Assembly (NCBI GenBank): GCA_902517425.1
Contig: CABYCI010000010.1
Location: forward strand, 1-34,180
Direction: 5' to 3'
Length of the DNA: 34,180 bases
From: an uncultured SAR86 cluster bacterium
GTDB lineage: Bacteria > Pseudomonadota > Gammaproteobacteria > Magnimaribacterales > D2472
The first letter of the stretch is position 1. Each line of letters starts with the position of its first letter. The notes beneath the pieces were generated by a model. That model saw nothing but the letters and a program-made list of their open reading frames with translations. It was not told the origin of the DNA and ran no database searches. This document shows positions 8,792 through 17,314 of the stretch, piece after piece. Made by a program: the position numbers and the translations under genes.

Positions 8792-10070
8792 TTTCTTCAA
8801 GATATTTCTTAGTGAAGATTTTACCAGCACTAACACCAAACTGATCAAATGGATTGATTCCTAACATTACAGCTGTAATATATGTTCTATGCTCCCATGA
8901 AGCTATTAAATAGCCAAGAGTGTAAGCATCAATTTTATTAAGGATAAAAAGATTTACTGGTACATTACCATTAATTTTCTCTTCTTCTTTTAATAAATCA
9001 TCTGCGCCGTTTGATAAGAGTTTTGCTTGAGTTAAAGCTTGTATATATGCCAAGCTTTTTAAATTTTCTTTACATGCAATTATGTCAGCACATAAATTTT
9101 GAGTACCTTGATGTAGTAATTGAAAATAAGAATGTTGAGCTGTAGGTCCATAACCACCAAATATTATTTGACCTGTTTTATTAAATACAGAATGCTTTGA
9201 TGGTTTTTTACCGAGTGATTCCATTTCAAGCTGTTGAACATAGTCTGGGAAAGATCTAAATTTCCATATATAAGAAAGAATAACTCTACTACTTTTCTTT
9301 TTATAATTATTAAGCCAAATATCACTAAAGGCCAAGGTTTTTACAAACTTTAAATAACTATCATCTTCTTTCAGATTTATGTCAGCATGTTTGCCGCCCA
9401 TAATAAAGTTGTTTTCCCACTCAGGATTATTTTCCCAATTAGCCGCAATAGAAATATCAGACCATATAGAATATCTTCCACCAATTTCTTTATCAAACTC
9501 AATTATATTATTAATATTATATTTCTGCGCCTCTGATTTATTTGCTGTTATTGCCAAAAACTTATTTATATCGCCAGACCAATTTATAGCGTTTTTTAAA
9601 ACGGCAATTGTTTCTTCAGTTGTAAATGATTTTGAAGAAACTATAAAGATAGTTTCATTTGGATTCAGTTTTTCAGTTTTCTCAGTAAATTCCTCTAAAT
9701 CTGAGCCAGTAATGAATACATGATTTTTTTCAGTATTGCCCTCAGCTTCAATTAGCAATTTTGGCCCTTCAAAGGACCCTCCAATACCAATAGTAACAAT
9801 ATTGCTTGCAGAGTAGAATAGTTCGATGTGCTTATGATCACCAACAGTAACAGGATATTCATCTCTTAGCTTTGTATGCCATGCAGCTAAGCCTTCTGTA
9901 TTATTTACTTTTTTACCACTAAATAAATCATCTATTTTTGATAGTAGGCCAAGCTCTTCTGATTTAGCGTTAAACTCTTGATAAATTTCATGTGTGAAAT
10001 CTTTTATATAAGATTCATAACTTAATACTTCATTCTCAAAAACATAATTTGCAGAATCAATCTCGTTCAT
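8781..10070 (-). CDS. pgi: Glucose-6-phosphate isomerase (short form)
   Basis: 429 aa; VTIGIGGSFEGPKLL, VSSKSFTTEET, GGRYSIWS, QQLEMESLGK, GYGPTAQHSYFQLLHQGT, EHRTYITAVMLGINPFDQFGV. Confidence 0.93.
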   Translation of the reverse strand: MNEIDSANYVFENEVLSYESYIKDFTHEIYQEFNAKSEELGLLSKIDDLFSGKKVNNTEGLAAWHTKLRDEYPVTVGDHKHIELFYSASNIVTIGIGGSFEGPKLLIEAEGNTEKNHVFITGSDLEEFTEKTEKLNPNETIFIVSSKSFTTEETIAVLKNAINWSGDINKFLAITANKSEAQKYNINNIIEFDKEIGGRYSIWSDISIAANWENNPEWENNFIMGGKHADINLKEDDSYLKFVKTLAFSDIWLNNYKKKSSRVILSYIWKFRSFPDYVQQLEMESLGKKPSKHSVFNKTGQIIFGGYGPTAQHSYFQLLHQGTQNLCADIIACKENLKSLAYIQALTQAKLLSNGADDLLKEEEKINGNVPVNLFILNKIDAYTLGYLIASWEHRTYITAVMLGINPFDQFGVSAGKIFTKKYLEENGG

Positions 10071-10729
10071 TGAATACTCAAATACATATTATTGAGAGTC
10101 TTGTTAATATCATTTGATGCTGTTATCGGTCTTCCAATTACAATATAGTCTGCCCCTAGATCAATTGCTTCTTTTGGAGTCATAACTCTTTTTTGATCAT
10201 CATTTGAATGATGCAATCTAATACCAGGAGTTATCGACAATAATGATTTTCTTTTTTTAACAAGTCCTAGTTCATGAGGTGAGCTTACAACTCCATCTAA
10301 ACCTGATAACTCAGCTAAATCTAACATTTTGCTCACTTGTTCTGCAGTAGTTCTTTGAAATATTTCACTTGTATCATTATCACTAAGACTAGTTAAAGCA
10401 GTTACACCAAAGATTTTTATGTCTGTTCCCGAAACTGCTTTCATGGCTGCAGTCATCATTTCTATTCCACCGGAAGCATGTATTGTAAGCATCTTAATTG
10501 GATAAGAAATAAGTCCTTCAATAGTTTTTTTTACAGTATTAGGAATGTCATGAAGTTTAAGATCAAGAAATATATCAAATCCTTTTTCTGCAGTATAAAA
10601 AATAATGTCAGGGCCAATAGAATTGAAAGCAACGCTACCTATCTTGACCATGCATTTATCTGAATCAAGATTATCAATAATACTTGATGCTTTTTTAAAA
10701 TTATTTTCGTCAATCGCTACTATAATCAT
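10067..10729 (-). CDS. pyrF: Orotidine 5'-phosphate decarboxylase
   Basis: 220 aa; FLDLKLHDIPNTV, TIHASGG, TPGIRL, ADYIVIGRPITAS. Confidence 0.95.
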   Translation of the reverse strand: MIIVAIDENNFKKASSIIDNLDSDKCMVKIGSVAFNSIGPDIIFYTAEKGFDIFLDLKLHDIPNTVKKTIEGLISYPIKMLTIHASGGIEMMTAAMKAVSGTDIKIFGVTALTSLSDNDTSEIFQRTTAEQVSKMLDLAELSGLDGVVSSPHELGLVKKRKSLLSITPGIRLHHSNDDQKRVMTPKEAIDLGADYIVIGRPITASNDINKTLNNMYLSIQ

Positions 10730-11019
10730 TTTTTTATCAATGCTTTAGAGGGTTTAAAGTGCATGGTAGCAGTTTCACCTAAATAGGATACTTTTTTTGT
10801 TTTAGGATTAATGAATTTTCTAGGTCTTATAAGTTTTTTTGAAAAGGTACCAAAACCTCTTATTTCAACTTTATCGTCCAAAGCAACCGATTCAATAATT
10901 GAATCTAATATAATGTCAATTGCTTGTGATATTTCTTGTTTTGTTAAATTAGGAAATTCTTTCTTTAAAGATGATTCTATATCCGAACGTGTAAAAGTTT
11001 CTTTATTCTTATTATTCAC
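10726..11019 (-). CDS. ihfB: HU/IHF-family DNA-binding protein, IHF beta subunit by position
   Basis: 97 aa; VEIRGFGTFSKKLIRPRKFINPKTKK; located between rpsA and pyrF. Confidence 0.88.
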   Translation of the reverse strand: MNNKNKETFTRSDIESSLKKEFPNLTKQEISQAIDIILDSIIESVALDDKVEIRGFGTFSKKLIRPRKFINPKTKKVSYLGETATMHFKPSKALIKK

Positions 11020-12319
11020 TCAATTTTAATGAAATTCTTTCTCTTTCTGCATCAATGGCAAAAACTATACACTCTAATTTTTGATCTTTCTTATATTCAT
11101 CAAGCGCTTCTTTGGGATCATCATCTTCTGATATATCAGATAAATGAATTAATCCATCAATATCGCCCTCTAATCCAACGAATATCCCAAAATCAGTTAT
11201 TGATTTAACATTACCTTCAACTTTATCGCCTATTCCGTATTTATTAGCAAATTCTGTCCAAGGATTAGATTTTGTTTGTTTTAAGCCTAAAGATATTCTT
11301 CTTTTATCATTATCTATTTCAAGTATCATGACTTTAATCTTCTGATCCATTTCAACAACCTTCGATGGATGAATATTTTTACTAGTCCAATCTAATTCAG
11401 ATAAATGTATTAATCCTTCAATACCCTCTTCTAGCTGAGCAAAACATCCATAATCTGTAATATTTGAAACTTGTGCCTCGTAGATACCTCCGACAGAATA
11501 ATTAGATTCAACATTTTCCCATGGATCATTTTGAATTTGTTTTAGGCCTAGTGAAACTCTGAGTTTTTCTTTATCAAAACTTAAAACCTTAACATCTATT
11601 TCTTCCCCAATTGTTAAATGCTCAGATGGGTTTGTTACTCTTGACCAGGATATGTCAGTTATGTGAAGTAGCCCATCAATACCACCAAGGTCAACAAATG
11701 CACCGTAATCTGTAATATTTTTTACGACTCCTTTGATTATTTGACCTTCATCAAGATTTTTAAGTAGTTCGATCTTAACTGCTGAATTATTTTTTTCTAA
11801 TACTGCTTTCCTAGACAAGACGACATTGTTTCTTTTGTAGTCTAATTTAATAACCTTAAATTCTTGGACGGTATTTTCAATATCTGGAGCTTCTTTTACT
11901 GGTCTAACATCCACAAGTGAGCCTGGGAGAAAAGCTTTAACAACTTCTACCTCAACAGAAAATCCACCTTTAACTCTATTATGAATTTTTCCTGTAACAA
12001 ATTCTCCACTTTCGAGTGCATCTTCGAGCATTTTCCATGTCGATATTTTTCTTGCTTTTTCTCTGGAGATTCTTGTTTCTCCATATCCATCTTCAACTGC
12101 TTCAAGTGCAACTTCTACATCATCACCAACATTAATATCGGTATTACCATCATTATCTCTGAATTCATCAAGTGAGATGATGCCTTCTGATTTGAGTCCA
12201 ACGTGAACTGTTACCCAATCCTTATCAACATCTAGCACTACTCCTGAAACAATAGAGCCTTGTTTCATATCAAGTGTTTCTAAACTTTCATCAAGTAAGG
12301 TTGCAAAAGATTCTGACAT
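11012..12319 (-). CDS. rpsA: 30S ribosomal protein S1 with five S1 repeats
   Basis: 435 aa; five S1/OB repeats by hand count (SIVSGVVLDV..., EFVTGKIHNR..., GQIIKGVVKNITDYGAFVDL..., GGIYEAQVSNITDYGCFAQL..., GDKVEGNVKSITDFGIFVGL...). Confidence 0.95.
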   Translation of the reverse strand: MSESFATLLDESLETLDMKQGSIVSGVVLDVDKDWVTVHVGLKSEGIISLDEFRDNDGNTDINVGDDVEVALEAVEDGYGETRISREKARKISTWKMLEDALESGEFVTGKIHNRVKGGFSVEVEVVKAFLPGSLVDVRPVKEAPDIENTVQEFKVIKLDYKRNNVVLSRKAVLEKNNSAVKIELLKNLDEGQIIKGVVKNITDYGAFVDLGGIDGLLHITDISWSRVTNPSEHLTIGEEIDVKVLSFDKEKLRVSLGLKQIQNDPWENVESNYSVGGIYEAQVSNITDYGCFAQLEEGIEGLIHLSELDWTSKNIHPSKVVEMDQKIKVMILEIDNDKRRISLGLKQTKSNPWTEFANKYGIGDKVEGNVKSITDFGIFVGLEGDIDGLIHLSDISEDDDPKEALDEYKKDQKLECIVFAIDAERERISLKLSE

Positions 12320-12979
12320 TTATATAAATTCCTTTTTTATTAAATTTTCAGCAAAACTGAATACTTCTTCTAGTGACATGTCCGATGAATCAATTATAGT
12401 TGCATCATCAGCTGGTAAGAGTGGTGACAATTCTCTTGAACTGTCCTTTAAATCTCTTGATTCAATATCAGCTATCAGAGCGGGCATATTAACTTCTTGT
12501 CCAAGATTCTGCAACTCTATATAACGTCTTTTTGCTCTTATTTCTGGAGATGCAGTTAAGAATATTTTTAGTTTTGCATCCTTGAATACCACCGTACCCA
12601 TATCCCTACCATCTGCGACCAGTCCTTTTGAGGTATAAAAGCTTCTTTGTATATTAAATAATAAGCTTCTTACTTCTTTTTTAGAGCTAAGTTTAGATGC
12701 TGTTTTGGCAATATCTTCAGACCTAAGCTGAGAGGTTATATCTTTTTCATTATTTAAGATTTGTAATCTATCTATTTTTAGATTGAAGTTTATTTCTTGT
12801 TGAATCTTTTTGGCTATCTCAGAATGAGCTATTGCTAGATTATCAAAATATGCAAAAAGTCTATATAGAACACCGCTATCGAGAATATTTATGGAAAATT
12901 TACTTGCTATTTGTCTAGCCAAAGCTCCTTTGCCAGATGCAGAAGGACCATCTATTGTTATGACATTAATTTTTTTCAT
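12320..12979 (-). CDS. cmk: Cytidylate kinase
   Basis: 219 aa; ITIDGPSASGKGALARQIA, LVADGRDMGTVVFKDAKLKIFLTAS. Confidence 0.95.
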   Translation of the reverse strand: MKKINVITIDGPSASGKGALARQIASKFSINILDSGVLYRLFAYFDNLAIAHSEIAKKIQQEINFNLKIDRLQILNNEKDITSQLRSEDIAKTASKLSSKKEVRSLLFNIQRSFYTSKGLVADGRDMGTVVFKDAKLKIFLTASPEIRAKRRYIELQNLGQEVNMPALIADIESRDLKDSSRELSPLLPADDATIIDSSDMSLEEVFSFAENLIKKEFI

Positions 12980-14276
12980 TAATTTTCATACCTAATTTGG
13001 TCATTGTAGCCTTAAATCCAGGAAAAGATGTTTCTATGTTTTGGCAATTTTTTACGCTTATTCCTTTTTTTGATCTAATACCAGCAATTAAAAAACTCAT
13101 TGCTATTCTATGATCATCAAATGAATTAATATAACCATCAAAATCTACTAAATTGTCATTTCCTTCAATCAATATTCCATCATTAAACATATCATGTTTT
13201 ATTTTTAATTTATCTAAGCCATCTGAAATTGCATTCAATCTATCAGATTCTTTCACTCTTAATTCAGATGCATTTTTGATAGAGGTGAGACCTTCAGCAA
13301 AGGCAGCAGCAATGCTTAAAATTGGTATTTCATCAATTATATTAGGAATTATTTCTTCAGGAACCTCGATACCTTTTAAGTTTGAGGACTTTACTAATAT
13401 ATCTCCAGATTCTTCATTACAGATTAACTTTTGATTTTTAATTTCAATATTTGCATCCATCATAGAAAGAACTTTAATTAATCCATTTCTAGTAGGGTTT
13501 AGTCCAACGTTTTTTATCAGGACTTCTGATTGCTTAGCTATAAGGGTTGCAACAATAATAAAAGATGCTGATGAAAAATCTCCAACAACATTATAGTTTT
13601 TTTTTGGTTTTAAATTAGATTTGTTAAGTTTTATGTATCCATTTTTATTATTGGAATACTCAAGCTTTCCTCCAAAATACTCAATCATTCTTTCAGTATG
13701 GTTTCTTGTAATCTTAGGTTCATAAATTGTGATTGAATTATGTGATGCAAGAGACGCTAGCATTAGTGAAGATTTAACTTGCGCGCTTGCAATTGGCATT
13801 TTATAGACAAAGTCATTACTTATAGATGATTCTAATATTTCGATGGGAGCTTTTCCTTTATTGCTCTTTATTAATGCTCCCATCTCTTCCAATGGCTTTA
13901 TGACTCTTAGCATTGGTCTATTTGATAAAGATGAGTCTCCTATGAGCTTTGCTTTAATTTGCAATCCTGATATTAAGCCCATCATTAATCTCATTCCTGT
14001 TCCAGAATTTCCAAGGTCTAAATCCTCTAATGAGCTTTTAAAAGAATTTTTTCTTTTCTGAAGAAATACTTTATCTTCCTGTTTCTCAATTGCAGCACCT
14101 ATTTTATTGAGTGCATTTAATGTTGAATTTGGATCATGAGCATTTAAGAAACCCTTAACTTTCATGTCGCAATTTAATAGAGATCCTAAGATAACTATCC
14201 TTTGAGATATTGATTTGTCTCCAGGACATATTACCTCTCCACTTATGAACTTTGTTTTATGCGATGTTAAATTCAA
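12966..14276 (-). CDS. aroA: 3-phosphoshikimate 1-carboxyvinyltransferase (EPSP synthase)
   Basis: 436 aa; GDKSISQRIVILGSL, LGNSGTGMRLMMGLI, RPMLRVIKPLEEMGA, ELRVKESDRL, DDHRIAMSFLIAG. Confidence 0.95.
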   Translation of the reverse strand: MNLTSHKTKFISGEVICPGDKSISQRIVILGSLLNCDMKVKGFLNAHDPNSTLNALNKIGAAIEKQEDKVFLQKRKNSFKSSLEDLDLGNSGTGMRLMMGLISGLQIKAKLIGDSSLSNRPMLRVIKPLEEMGALIKSNKGKAPIEILESSISNDFVYKMPIASAQVKSSLMLASLASHNSITIYEPKITRNHTERMIEYFGGKLEYSNNKNGYIKLNKSNLKPKKNYNVVGDFSSASFIIVATLIAKQSEVLIKNVGLNPTRNGLIKVLSMMDANIEIKNQKLICNEESGDILVKSSNLKGIEVPEEIIPNIIDEIPILSIAAAFAEGLTSIKNASELRVKESDRLNAISDGLDKLKIKHDMFNDGILIEGNDNLVDFDGYINSFDDHRIAMSFLIAGIRSKKGISVKNCQNIETSFPGFKATMTKLGMKINEKN

Positions 14277-15145
14277 AACTTATCTTCTTTGAAAGACTTA
14301 ATCTCATTAAGCTCATCTTTTAATATTTCAAGATGAGATAAAACATCCGGTATTTCTTTTGCTTCTGTTATAAGTTCCAGTAGATTATTTAAAGATACTT
14401 GCATGCCGGCTAAAGCTTTAATTAAATCCACTCTGTTCAAAGTAAAAATATCTCTCCACATTTCAGGATTAGAACCACTTAGTCTAAGAAATTCTTTTAA
14501 TCCACCTCCAGCATTATCAGCAACATCTAAAGTGGATAGCCTTATAGAATCGATAAGTGCATAAGAAACTAAATGCGGTAAGTGACTTGTCATTGCAAAT
14601 ATCAAATCATGCTCAGAAACTGACATATATGATATCTTCATATTAAGAGCCCCTTTCCAAAAATTTTCTACCCTATCTAAGTGTATTTGATCAGTATTAA
14701 AAGGATTACATATTACATTTTTTTTATTATTGAAAAGATTCGGATCAGCTGCACTTAATCCTGATTTATCCGAGCCAGCAATAGGATGAGAGAGAACAAT
14801 ATTATTAACATTTTCTAATTTGATATGATTCTTGACGCTAGAAGTATCAGTTATAGAAGTTCCAGTATTCCATATTAGATCAAGTTTATTTATAACTTCC
14901 AAAGTTTGTTTGGGTGGAACGGCAATTACTATTAGGTCTATGTCACTTACAAATTCTAAAGAATTGATATTCTCAAAGAATTCAATACTTTCATCAATAA
15001 CATTATTTTTTAACGCATCTTCGTAAACTGACTTATCTATATCAAAGGCTTTAACATGAATACCTTTAGATTTACATGCTAATGCTATAGAAGAGCCAAT
15101 CATTCCCAATCCGACAATTAATATATTACTAGCATTTATGTTCAT
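14273..15145 (-). CDS. tyrA: Prephenate dehydrogenase (monofunctional)
   Basis: 290 aa; IVGLGMIGSSIALACK, DTSSVK, SHPIAGSDKSGLSAADPNLF, TSHLPHLVSYAL. Confidence 0.92.
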   Translation of the reverse strand: MNINASNILIVGLGMIGSSIALACKSKGIHVKAFDIDKSVYEDALKNNVIDESIEFFENINSLEFVSDIDLIVIAVPPKQTLEVINKLDLIWNTGTSITDTSSVKNHIKLENVNNIVLSHPIAGSDKSGLSAADPNLFNNKKNVICNPFNTDQIHLDRVENFWKGALNMKISYMSVSEHDLIFAMTSHLPHLVSYALIDSIRLSTLDVADNAGGGLKEFLRLSGSNPEMWRDIFTLNRVDLIKALAGMQVSLNNLLELITEAKEIPDVLSHLEILKDELNEIKSFKEDKF

Positions 15146-16230
15146 GTATATTCAGGATAGGAGCCAAAATTTCTAACTATTGCTCCTGTATCGATCACAT
15201 CTTTAATGGCTAATCGAAGTTTCTGATCTTTTATATGTCCTTCGCAATCAACAAAAAAATCATGTGAATTTATATTGCCTCTTGAAGGTCTTGTTTCGAT
15301 TTTACTTAGATTAATCTTTCTTTTATCAAAAGGCTTTAGCACTGATAAAAGTGATCCCGGTTTATTTGGTGTTTGAATTAGAAATGAAGTTTTATCTTTA
15401 CCAGTTTTATTAATTTGATGTTTGCCAATTATAAGAAACCTTGTTTTGTTTTCTGAAAAATCTTGAATGTTAGTCTTAAGCAACTTAAGTTTATATTTTG
15501 CTACAGCCATAGAGTTAACAATACATAAAATGTTCTTATTATCCTTTGCGTATTTAGCAGCAACTGCAGAACTAGGCATTTCTAATCTTTTGATATTACC
15601 TAAATTCTTTTCAATCCATTTTGAACACTGTCCAAGTGCCTGAGGGTGAGAGGCTATTGCAAAAGCTTCGTCAATTTTAAATTTATTGCCTGAAGCTAGC
15701 TGATGATCAATATCTAAATTTATTTCGCCAATTATGTTTATATTCTCACTATCTGCTAAACAGTTAAGAGTTGTATTTATGACTCCTTCTGATGAATTTT
15801 CGACTGGAACAACTCCAACATTAACTTCATCATGTGTTACCTGAAAAAATACATCATCAATTGTGACTGCAGGTTTTCTTGATACTTGTGAACCAAATTG
15901 ATTATAAACTGCAGCTTCTGAATGAGTTCCCTCAGGACCAAGATAGGCAACCTTAAGAACTTCTTCTAAGGATAAACATCCTGAAATAAGCTCCTTATAT
16001 ATGGTTCTAATTTTAGAATCCGGTAATAGGCCTTTATTATTTGCTTTTAATATGTTTCGAAGTATTTTTGCTTCTCTATCAGGCTTATAAAATGAAGATT
16101 TAGGACTTACCTTGGATTTTATTTTACCAATAGCAACTGCGTGGGATGCTCTTTTTTGTATAAGTGCATAAAGTTCTTGATCAATTTTATCAATTTTACT
16201 TCTTAAGCCTTTAAGATTCTTATCAGACAT
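15142..16230 (-). CDS. pheA: Bifunctional chorismate mutase / prephenate dehydratase
   Basis: 362 aa; CM domain LRSKIDKIDQELYALIQKRASHAVAIGKIK; PDT VAYLGPEGTHSEAAV, VPVENSSEG; ACT PNKPGSLLSVLKPF ... KIETRPSRG. Confidence 0.95.
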   Translation of the reverse strand: MSDKNLKGLRSKIDKIDQELYALIQKRASHAVAIGKIKSKVSPKSSFYKPDREAKILRNILKANNKGLLPDSKIRTIYKELISGCLSLEEVLKVAYLGPEGTHSEAAVYNQFGSQVSRKPAVTIDDVFFQVTHDEVNVGVVPVENSSEGVINTTLNCLADSENINIIGEINLDIDHQLASGNKFKIDEAFAIASHPQALGQCSKWIEKNLGNIKRLEMPSSAVAAKYAKDNKNILCIVNSMAVAKYKLKLLKTNIQDFSENKTRFLIIGKHQINKTGKDKTSFLIQTPNKPGSLLSVLKPFDKRKINLSKIETRPSRGNINSHDFFVDCEGHIKDQKLRLAIKDVIDTGAIVRNFGSYPEYT

Positions 16231-16235
16231 TTTCT

Positions 16236-17312
16236 TTAGCCTTGCTTTGATTCAAAATAATCCATAAATTTTATTAATTCATTCACTCCCTCTAAGGGCA
16301 TAGCATTATATATGCTAGCTCTCATTCCTCCAACTGAGCGATGTCCTTTTAGATTTAAAAGTCCATTTTCTTCAGATTCATTGAGAAATGGAGCATCTAA
16401 AGCACTATCTTTAAGTATAAAAGGCACATTCATAATAGACCTATTTGCAGGCTTTACAGGATTCGAATAAAAATTAGACTTATCAATAAAATCATATAGC
16501 TTGGAAGCTTTCATTTTATTTTGTTCTTTAAAAAAATCTAATCCTCCAGATTTTTTAATCCATTTAAAAACTTTGCCAGCAACATACCACGAGAATGTTG
16601 GAGGAGTATTAAGCATTGAGTCTGATTTAGCATGCTCAGAGTATCTGAAAAGATTTGGTAGGTTAGAATTACATTGTTCCATAAATTCTTTTTTTATAAT
16701 TACTATCGTTAGTCCAGCTGGTCCTATATTTTTTTGGGCTCCAGCATAAATCAATGAAAAATTACCAATCTCTATGGGCTCACTTAATATAACAGATGAC
16801 ATATCAGCAACTAAAGGTTTGTTTATTTTTGGAACTTCATGGATTGCATTTCCTTCAATTGTTTCATTTGGGCAATAATGAACATATGCCGCATTTTCTG
16901 AAAGTTCCAAATTTTCTAAATCTGGTGCACAAGTAAAACTATCCTTTTCTGATGAATAAATTTCTTTGATATTCATTATTTTTGAGCCTTCAATAAGTGC
17001 TTTTTTCGTCCATGATCCTGTGGTGATGTAGTCTGCTGAACCTGTTAAGTTTTTGAAATTCATTGGGATCATTGAAAACTGATGCGTTGCTCCTCCTTGC
17101 AGAAATAAGATTTCATAATTTTCAGGTATTTTAAGAATATCTTTTAAATCTTGTTTGGCATCGAGTGCTACTTTCATATAAGTGCTTGAACGATGACTCA
17201 TTTCCATAATGGAAGAGCCTGAGTCAGGATATTCAAGTAATTCAGATTGAACTTCAGAAAGAACTTCTTCTGAAATTACTGCAGGTCCAGCACAGAAATT
17301 CCATTTCCTCAT
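16236..17312 (-). CDS. serC: Phosphoserine aminotransferase
   Basis: NFCAGPAVISEEVL, FLQGGATHQFSMIPMN, VADMSSVILSEPI, IYAGAQKNIGPAGLTIVIIKKE. Start set at ATG 17312 (MRKWNF), just after the gyrA stop; the ORF-track extension to 17354 is out-of-frame gyrA sequence. Confidence 0.94.
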   Translation of the reverse strand: MRKWNFCAGPAVISEEVLSEVQSELLEYPDSGSSIMEMSHRSSTYMKVALDAKQDLKDILKIPENYEILFLQGGATHQFSMIPMNFKNLTGSADYITTGSWTKKALIEGSKIMNIKEIYSSEKDSFTCAPDLENLELSENAAYVHYCPNETIEGNAIHEVPKINKPLVADMSSVILSEPIEIGNFSLIYAGAQKNIGPAGLTIVIIKKEFMEQCNSNLPNLFRYSEHAKSDSMLNTPPTFSWYVAGKVFKWIKKSGGLDFFKEQNKMKASKLYDFIDKSNFYSNPVKPANRSIMNVPFILKDSALDAPFLNESEENGLLNLKGHRSVGGMRASIYNAMPLEGVNELIKFMDYFESKQG

Positions 17313-17314
17313 AA

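Noticed and set aside
8792-8848. N-terminal extension of uvrC in the ORF track
   Set aside because: The extra 19 residues are out-of-frame pgi sequence; MAVNLKKVPSTPGVYKF is the normal UvrC start.
9379-9723. 114-aa plus-strand ORF
   Set aside because: Antisense to pgi; no motif support.
11012-12319. Internal nucleotide repeats in rpsA as a possible repeat element
   Set aside because: Explained by homologous S1 protein domains rather than a DNA repeat.
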